Shown in pieces: positions 17,958 to 22,034 of a DNA stretch of 22,034 nt. The stretch is from PNKC01 sp039917655. GTDB taxonomy: Bacteria > Chloroflexota > Dehalococcoidia > Tepidiformales > Tepidiformaceae. The stretch spans positions 1-22,034 of the forward strand of contig JBDSJC010000175.1 of assembly GCA_039917655.1 (NCBI GenBank). The letters run 5' to 3'. Position 1 is the first letter of the stretch. The number at the start of each line of letters is the position of its first letter. The translations under genes were made by a program, and so were the position numbers. The notes under the pieces are model-generated. The model searched no databases and was not told the DNA's origin. It was given only the letters and a program-made list of their open reading frames with translations.

Positions 17958-17999
17958 CGCGCGCGCCGGCGGTCGCCAACCGCCACCAGTTCGCGCGCG
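17958..17999. promoter_or_regulatory. Strong hairpin in the leader of the peroxidase operon
   Basis: An inner perfect stem pairs GGCGGT (17968-17973) with ACCGCC (17979-17984) around a five-base loop. Outer CG-repeat arms (17958-17966 and 17992-17999) can extend it past a small internal bulge. No T run follows, so it is more likely a structured 5' leader or a protein-binding site than a terminator. It could also terminate weakly after the astacin gene, 100 bases upstream. Confidence 0.35.
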
Positions 18000-18050
18000 G
18001 GCGCGAGGCCTGAGCACCGGCTCGGGACAAGGTGTTGGAGGCGAGGCCAG

Positions 18051-18560
18051 ATGGCACTGACCGCCAAAGCATTCCTCGACATGTCGCAGCAAGAGTTGGA
18101 CGACATGTTTCGTGCGAGCGAAGTAGGGCCGATTCCGAGCGGGGACGCGGTCGGCACGGCCATCGTGAAGCCCGGCACCGCGCTCGCGGACATCGCTGCT
18201 CCGGTGGTGAGCGGGCTGGCCTGGCAAGGCAAGGTGTTCGACCCCACGAGCGGAACGCTTCGTAACAAGATCACACCGCTCGGCGTGAAAGAGATTGTGG
18301 CGAAGGTATACATCGCTCCAAGCTGGTTCGACGGCCGCGACTGCGTCGTCCTCGATTACTCCGATACCTCGTTCGTCGCTCACTCAGTCCGCGATGAAAT
18401 CCGCGAGGTTTCGCCCGGCCTGTATCTCGGCATCGTCTTCATCTCCCGCAAGAAGACCATCAACTTCGCGCTACAGTTCGGCGGAGGCCCGGAAACCACC
18501 TCGCTCTGGCGACGGGTGAAGGCTAGCCTCAGCGCACTCCTCGGGCGGCTAAAGCGGTGA
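18051..18560 (+). CDS. Unrecognised 169-residue protein, first gene of the peroxidase operon
   Basis: I do not recognise a named family. The protein is soluble in appearance, with no signal peptide or membrane helix. The centre carries W-Q-G-K-V-F (residues 58-63), then a beta-rich core with NKITPLGVKEIVAKVYIA, DGRDCVVLDYSDTS and VRDEIREVSPGLYLGIVF, which read like a conserved ligand-binding or small beta-barrel module. The tail is basic (WRRVKASLSALLGRLKR), perhaps for nucleic-acid or membrane contact. The ATG at 18051 has GGAGG at 18037-18041, 9 bases upstream; an open frame further back covers the hairpin region and has no such site. The next gene starts 17 bases after the stop, and the DyP peroxidase is third, so a redox-related role is plausible by context only. 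Confidence 0.75.
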   Translation: MALTAKAFLDMSQQELDDMFRASEVGPIPSGDAVGTAIVKPGTALADIAAPVVSGLAWQGKVFDPTSGTLRNKITPLGVKEIVAKVYIAPSWFDGRDCVVLDYSDTSFVAHSVRDEIREVSPGLYLGIVFISRKKTINFALQFGGGPETTSLWRRVKASLSALLGRLKR

Positions 18561-18577
18561 TCGGACCGCCAAATTAA

Positions 18578-19852
18578 ATGGCTACGACGCATCAAGTTGC
18601 GATCACGATCGTGGCGCCAGTGAGGCCTGGGTCGCTTGACGAACTCAAAGCGACACTCCGCGGCATGTCAGCAGACCCCGCGGCTAGCATCATTCCCTTC
18701 GGACAACTCGAGGGTGTGCACTTCGCCCGGCTAATGATCATCCCGCCACCGGACGGAATCGCTGGCGCGGACTTCTCGCTCGCGTTCATCCTCGATTGCG
18801 ATGCGCCCCAACGTGCACCCATGCGGCAGCTGGTGACCACGGTGGGAGCGGGCGTGGATGCCGTTTTCAAGTCCTGTCTCGGCTATCCCCCGGAAGAAGA
18901 TCGAAGCCCGCGTACGCGACTTGCCTACCTCCGCTCGCATATGGCGCCGGTGGCCGCGTACTACGTGAACACCATCGGGCGCACGCTCGAACAGATCCGG
19001 CAGGAGGCCGCCCTGCGGGACGAGATCGAGCTCTTCCTGGACAGCCGCGGTCACCAATGGAAGGCGCTAACCGCGACCAGTGCGCAGGTGGAGATCCAGC
19101 GATTCATCGCGGGGAGGAAAGATCTGCGTTGGGCCCAACAGCCGGCGCCGAAGCCGTCTCTAGCGTGGCGCGCGGGCGAACTTTTGCACTTTGGCGCCGG
19201 CGTCCTGCTGGTCCTTGTCTGTCTGCCGTTTGTTTTACTTGCCCTCCCAGCGCTCGCCCTCGCGCTACGGCGGCGGGAGAGGACGGACCCCGCGCCGCGC
19301 CTGACACCGGATGATTCGCACATTCAAGAGCTGGCGGCAGTGGAAGACATCCTCGCGCAGAACCAGTTCGCCGCAATCGGCGAAGTGAAGGCAGGCAGCT
19401 TTCGCCGGCAGGTGGCAAGGACCGTGCTCTGGCTGGTGAACCTGGGGACGCGCCACATCTACAACCGGGGGGTGCTTACCGGAGTGAAAAGCATCCACGC
19501 CGCGCGTTGGGTGTTCCTCAAGGACTACCACCGGCTAATTTTCGTCAGCAACTACGATGGCAGCCTCGAAAACTACATGGACGACTTCATAGACAAGGTC
19601 TCGTGGGGACTCAATGCGGTGTTCAGTAACGGCGAGGGGTATCCACGCACCAACTGGCTGGTGCGCGATGGCGCCAGGGATGAGCAAGCGTTCAAGTCGT
19701 ACATCCGCACGAAGCAGAAAGTCGCTGAAGTGTGGTACGCCGCCTACGGCCACCTGACTACGCTGAACATCGAAAACAACGCCCGCATCCGGGCAGGGTT
19801 GAGCGGACCGATGGACGAATCCAGAGCCGCAGCGTGGCTGAGACTGCTCTAG
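18578..19852 (+). CDS. Membrane protein with two related ferredoxin-like halves, in DyP peroxidase operon
   Basis: This 424-residue protein has one strongly hydrophobic region at about 204-230, possibly a hairpin, flanked by a basic RRRER stretch. It separates two halves of similar pattern. The first (5-180) has ITIVAPVRPGSLDELKATL, then GVHFARLMIIP, ADFSLAFILD and VFKSCLGYP. The second (250-415) has SIHAARWVFL, RLIFVSNYDG, ENYMDDFID and VFSNGEGYP. The order strand, helix, F-x-x-x-x-GYP recurs in both, suggesting an internal duplication of a ferredoxin-like (dimeric alpha/beta barrel type) module, the fold also used by DyP peroxidases and chlorite dismutases. No heme-ligand pattern is obvious. 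No strong ribosome binding site precedes the ATG, 17 bases after the preceding stop, so coupling is possible. Function unknown; it may anchor or assist the peroxidase. Confidence 0.78.
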   Translation: MATTHQVAITIVAPVRPGSLDELKATLRGMSADPAASIIPFGQLEGVHFARLMIIPPPDGIAGADFSLAFILDCDAPQRAPMRQLVTTVGAGVDAVFKSCLGYPPEEDRSPRTRLAYLRSHMAPVAAYYVNTIGRTLEQIRQEAALRDEIELFLDSRGHQWKALTATSAQVEIQRFIAGRKDLRWAQQPAPKPSLAWRAGELLHFGAGVLLVLVCLPFVLLALPALALALRRRERTDPAPRLTPDDSHIQELAAVEDILAQNQFAAIGEVKAGSFRRQVARTVLWLVNLGTRHIYNRGVLTGVKSIHAARWVFLKDYHRLIFVSNYDGSLENYMDDFIDKVSWGLNAVFSNGEGYPRTNWLVRDGARDEQAFKSYIRTKQKVAEVWYAAYGHLTTLNIENNARIRAGLSGPMDESRAAAWLRLL

Positions 19853-19870
19853 CGCCGGAAAGGGATCTGC

Positions 19871-21262
19871 ATGGAAAAACTAGACCTCGAGGATATCCAG
19901 GGTTTGCTGGCCCGCGGATACGGAAGATTGCGGGCAGCGCGCTTTTTGCCGTTGGGCTTCGGCGAGCCGGACCGGGCGCGACCGTGGCTGGCGAGCCTCG
20001 CCCCGGCTGTCACGAGAGCGGACGCCGACCCGAAGGAGGCCGCCGTGCACATCGCCTTCACGCCGTTCGGACTGCGGGCGATGGGTATCGCCGGAGAAAC
20101 AATGGCCGGGTTCTCCAACGAATTTCGCGAAGGCATGACCACTCCACACCGTCAACGCATGCTCGGTGACGAAGATGGAGGCGGCCCGGATTCGTGGCGA
20201 TGGGGAGGGCCGCGAACCCCTCCCGTGGACGCCGTCCTGATGCTCTACGCCGTGGACACGTCTGCCCTGGATGCGTTCACCGCCACTCACACTGCGGCGT
20301 TGGCGACGGCAGGCATCGAAGTGATCGCCACGCTGGATACCAGCGACATCGGCGATAGCGAGCACTTCGGGTTCAGGGACGGTATTTCGCAGCCCGTGGT
20401 GGATGGGATGGGCCGCGAGGGGCCTGCGTCGCAGACGATCAGGCCAGGCGAATTCGTCCTCGGCTATTCGAACGAGTACGGGCTGATCACGGACCGGCCG
20501 CTCGTCAAAGCTCCGGACGACCCGGCCGAGATTCTGCCGCGCGACAGCGGAAGATCGAACGCAAAGGACTTTGGCCGAAATGGCAGCTACCTGGTCATCC
20601 GCACCATCGAACAGGATGTCTCGAAATTCTGGCGCTCGCTCGACGAGCTTTCGAGCCATGATCCAGACGCCCGCCTGAGGATCGCGGCGAAGATGGTGGG
20701 CCGCTGGCCCGGCGGGGCGCCGCTGGCCCTTTCACCCGGCCACGACGACCCCGCGCTCTCATCGATGAATGACTTCGGCTACCACCGCGAGGATATCGAC
20801 GGCCTTCGCTGCCCGGTCGGGGCGCACGTCCGTCGCGCAAACCCCCGCGATTCGTTGGACCCAAACCCGGGCAGCGAGGGCTCCATCAGTTTGAACAAGC
20901 GCCACCGGATGCTGCGCCGCGGCCGCGCCTACGGCCCGCGGCTGAGTATCGAGGAAGCGCTGCGGGCCGAGCAGCCGGGCGAAGAACGGGGCCTGCACTT
21001 CGCCTGCCTGGTGGGCAACATCGCGCGCCAGTTCGAGTTCATCCAGCACACCTGGGCGAACAACCCCAAGTTCGACGGGCTGTACGACGAGGTGGACCCA
21101 TTGATCGGGCCGCGCGGGCCCGAGGGCGCAACCTTCGCCATCCCGGCCACACCCGTGAGGGAGCGGATCAACGGACTGCCGCCGTTCGTGACGTTGCGTG
21201 GTGGCGCGTACTTCTTCATGCCAGGCATCCGCGCCTTGCGCTACCTCGCCGCGCTTTCCTGA
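19871..21262 (+). CDS. DyP-type heme peroxidase
   Basis: This 463-residue peroxidase has the DyP signature GFRDGISQP with distal D170, the proximal heme ligand H319 in CPVGAHVRRANPRD, and a likely distal arginine in HRMLRRGRAYG (R346). The final conserved segment (FVTLRGGAYFFMPGI) is also typical. DyP enzymes use hydrogen peroxide to oxidise dyes, phenols or other donors. There is no Tat or Sec signal, so it is cytosolic unless loaded into an encapsulin or held by the adjacent membrane protein; I see no encapsulin targeting tail at the C-terminus. Its length, greater than the ~310-340 residues of compact classes, suggests one of the larger DyP classes. The ATG is preceded by AAGGGA about 5 bases upstream and lies 18 bases after the membrane-protein gene, so they share an operon. 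Its 3' end overlaps the convergent DUF4267-like gene by 22 bases. Confidence 0.93.
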   Translation: MEKLDLEDIQGLLARGYGRLRAARFLPLGFGEPDRARPWLASLAPAVTRADADPKEAAVHIAFTPFGLRAMGIAGETMAGFSNEFREGMTTPHRQRMLGDEDGGGPDSWRWGGPRTPPVDAVLMLYAVDTSALDAFTATHTAALATAGIEVIATLDTSDIGDSEHFGFRDGISQPVVDGMGREGPASQTIRPGEFVLGYSNEYGLITDRPLVKAPDDPAEILPRDSGRSNAKDFGRNGSYLVIRTIEQDVSKFWRSLDELSSHDPDARLRIAAKMVGRWPGGAPLALSPGHDDPALSSMNDFGYHREDIDGLRCPVGAHVRRANPRDSLDPNPGSEGSISLNKRHRMLRRGRAYGPRLSIEEALRAEQPGEERGLHFACLVGNIARQFEFIQHTWANNPKFDGLYDEVDPLIGPRGPEGATFAIPATPVRERINGLPPFVTLRGGAYFFMPGIRALRYLAALS

Positions 21263-21657
21263 GCGTCGCGCGCCGAATCAGGCTCGTTCTCCCCTCCCTG
21301 CATCGCAAGCGCGAGCAGCGTATTGATGCCTGAAATAACGACGATGAGCCGGCCGGTGCCTCGCGGGACGAGACCCGAACGCGCCGCAATGGCGGCCGCC
21401 ACAACGTCCGAGGCGTGGATAATCGGCGCCATGCGGATCGCGTGAGACCGATCGTGGCCCGCTCCGCGCAACAGGTCCAAGGCCACAAGAATGGTGCGGA
21501 CGCCAAACATGCGCAGGGCGTATTGCGCCACGGGCGGGTCCCCATCCTCCTCGAACCGGCGGATGATCATATGTGGCGCGAACAACGCGATCACGCCGTT
21601 GATCAGCCTGATGCCCGCCAACAACAGGCGCGCCGTGGTCCGTACGTTGTGAAGCAT
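21241..21657 (-). CDS. Small DUF4267-like membrane protein
   Basis: This 138-residue protein begins at ATG 21657 (MLHNVRTTARLLLAGIRLIN). Hydrophobic segments lie at about 10-30 (LLLAGIRLINGVIALFAP), 50-65 (LRMFGVRTILVALDLL), 78-95 (APIIHASDVVAAAIAA) and 103-120 (TGRLIVVISGINTLLALA), giving three or four membrane helices. The pattern of a conserved G-R near the second helix and H-x-x-D in the third resembles DUF4267-type small membrane proteins, which have no known function. An alternative GTG start at 21705 would add 16 residues and share one base with the stop of the upstream catalase-like gene (TAGTG), so the two are probably coupled in an operon. The acidic C-terminal tail is unstructured. 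Confidence 0.65.
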   Translation of the reverse strand: MLHNVRTTARLLLAGIRLINGVIALFAPHMIIRRFEEDGDPPVAQYALRMFGVRTILVALDLLRGAGHDRSHAIRMAPIIHASDVVAAAIAARSGLVPRGTGRLIVVISGINTLLALAMQGGENEPDSARDAQESAAR

Positions 21658-21704
21658 TGCTGCGCTCTCTCTCTTCCTGGCGGCCGCCCCTGCGGCAACC
21701 GCCA

Positions 21705-22034
21705 CTAGTCGAATACTTCGTCGCCCGTGGGCTCAATATGCGGCGTCTGGTTCTTCTCTTGCCGCAGTTTGGCGAGTTCGTAGTACATCCTCCGCCTTGC
21801 GCGGCTCTGGTTACCCAGCGGGCGATGCTCTGCTATGGAATGCCAGGGGTTGTACGAAAGGTTGTGCGCGAAGGCGAACTGCGCCGGGGAATCGAATGTC
21901 TGGCGCGGCATCCGCAGTGTCGCCACGGGCACCCAGGGGGAGAGCCGCGCTGGCCAGCGGACCGCGGCGTTCTCGATCGGCATGCGGTGCGGGTCCGTCT
22001 GGACCTGCACCAGGATGTCCATCTCGACTTCGCC
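21705..22034 (-). CDS. Catalase-like heme protein, C-terminal end (5' part outside window)
   Basis: The frame is open across the right edge, so only about 109 C-terminal residues are visible. They carry the end-of-domain pattern of the catalase-related family (QTDPHRMPIENAAVRWP, LSPWVPVATLRMPRQTF, LSYNPWHSIAEHRPLG, RARRRMYYELAKLRQ). That family includes SrpA-type small catalases and allene-oxide-synthase-like proteins, which have the catalase fold and heme but lack the long catalase C-terminal extension. The R-x-x-x-Y pattern in the last helix fits the heme-tyrosine helix, but I cannot verify the distal histidine, which lies outside. It is followed by the membrane-protein gene at once and faces the DyP operon, so two peroxide-handling heme proteins sit together. 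Confidence 0.8.
   Translation of the reverse strand, partial: GEVEMDILVQVQTDPHRMPIENAAVRWPARLSPWVPVATLRMPRQTFDSPAQFAFAHNLSYNPWHSIAEHRPLGNQSRARRRMYYELAKLRQEKNQTPHIEPTGDEVFD

Noticed and set aside
19880..20659. - strand frame of 259 codons opposite the DyP gene
   Set aside because: Antisense shadow of the DyP peroxidase coding frame; no motifs.

Overview
The window is high-GC DNA (strong GC bias at third codon positions, frequent GTG starts, clear GGAG/AGGAGG ribosome binding sites). It is densely packed with genes and has no tRNA, rRNA, CRISPR array, insertion sequence or prophage that I can see. An F420-type luciferase-like oxidoreductase beside a D-aminoacylase, a DinB-fold protein, a YyaL-type thioredoxin-fold protein and an M16 peptidase would suit Chloroflexota (Dehalococcoidia-like) or an actinobacterium. 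That placement is inference; no marker gene is present to settle it.

Layout. (1) 1-7195 is ordinary metabolism: the C-terminal part of an M16 zinc peptidase, a convergent YyaL/DUF255 protein, then on the + strand a DinB-like protein, an N-acyl-D-amino-acid deacylase and a luciferase-like monooxygenase. (2) 7333-8070 is an M23 peptidase with an SH3b domain and no signal peptide. (3) 8099-17856 is the most interesting part, a protease island: a membrane CHAT-family cysteine protease (-), a two-gene operon of an alpha/beta hydrolase followed by a caspase-like protease (+), a second membrane CHAT protease (-) and an astacin-like metalloprotease (+). (4) 18051-21262 is a tight operon of an unrecognised 169-aa protein, a membrane protein with two related alpha/beta halves, and a DyP-type heme peroxidase. 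(5) 21241-22034 holds, on the - strand, a small DUF4267-like membrane protein and the C-terminal end of a catalase-like protein that runs off the window.

How the genes may work together. The two CHAT proteins have opposite architectures. The first has a cytosolic N-terminal protease, one membrane helix and a cysteine-containing outer C-terminal domain. The second has a signal peptide, an outer N-terminal domain, about three membrane helices, a disordered linker, a beta domain and a C-terminal protease that should also lie in the cytosol. Both therefore look like envelope sensors wired to a cytosolic protease, and they flank a translationally coupled hydrolase-caspase pair. A proteolytic signalling or cell-suicide cascade, with caspase and lipase/esterase as effectors and the astacin as a further protease, is the natural hypothesis. 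The sequence shows the families and catalytic residues; the cascade itself is inference.

Stretches without genes are all under 300 bases. The longest are 16596-16851 (inverted repeat and a possible 16-codon ORF), 17857-18050 (possible promoter and strong hairpin), 10172-10361 (two outward-facing promoter-like elements and a palindrome), 7196-7332 (small hairpin) and 4061-4171 (possible promoter).
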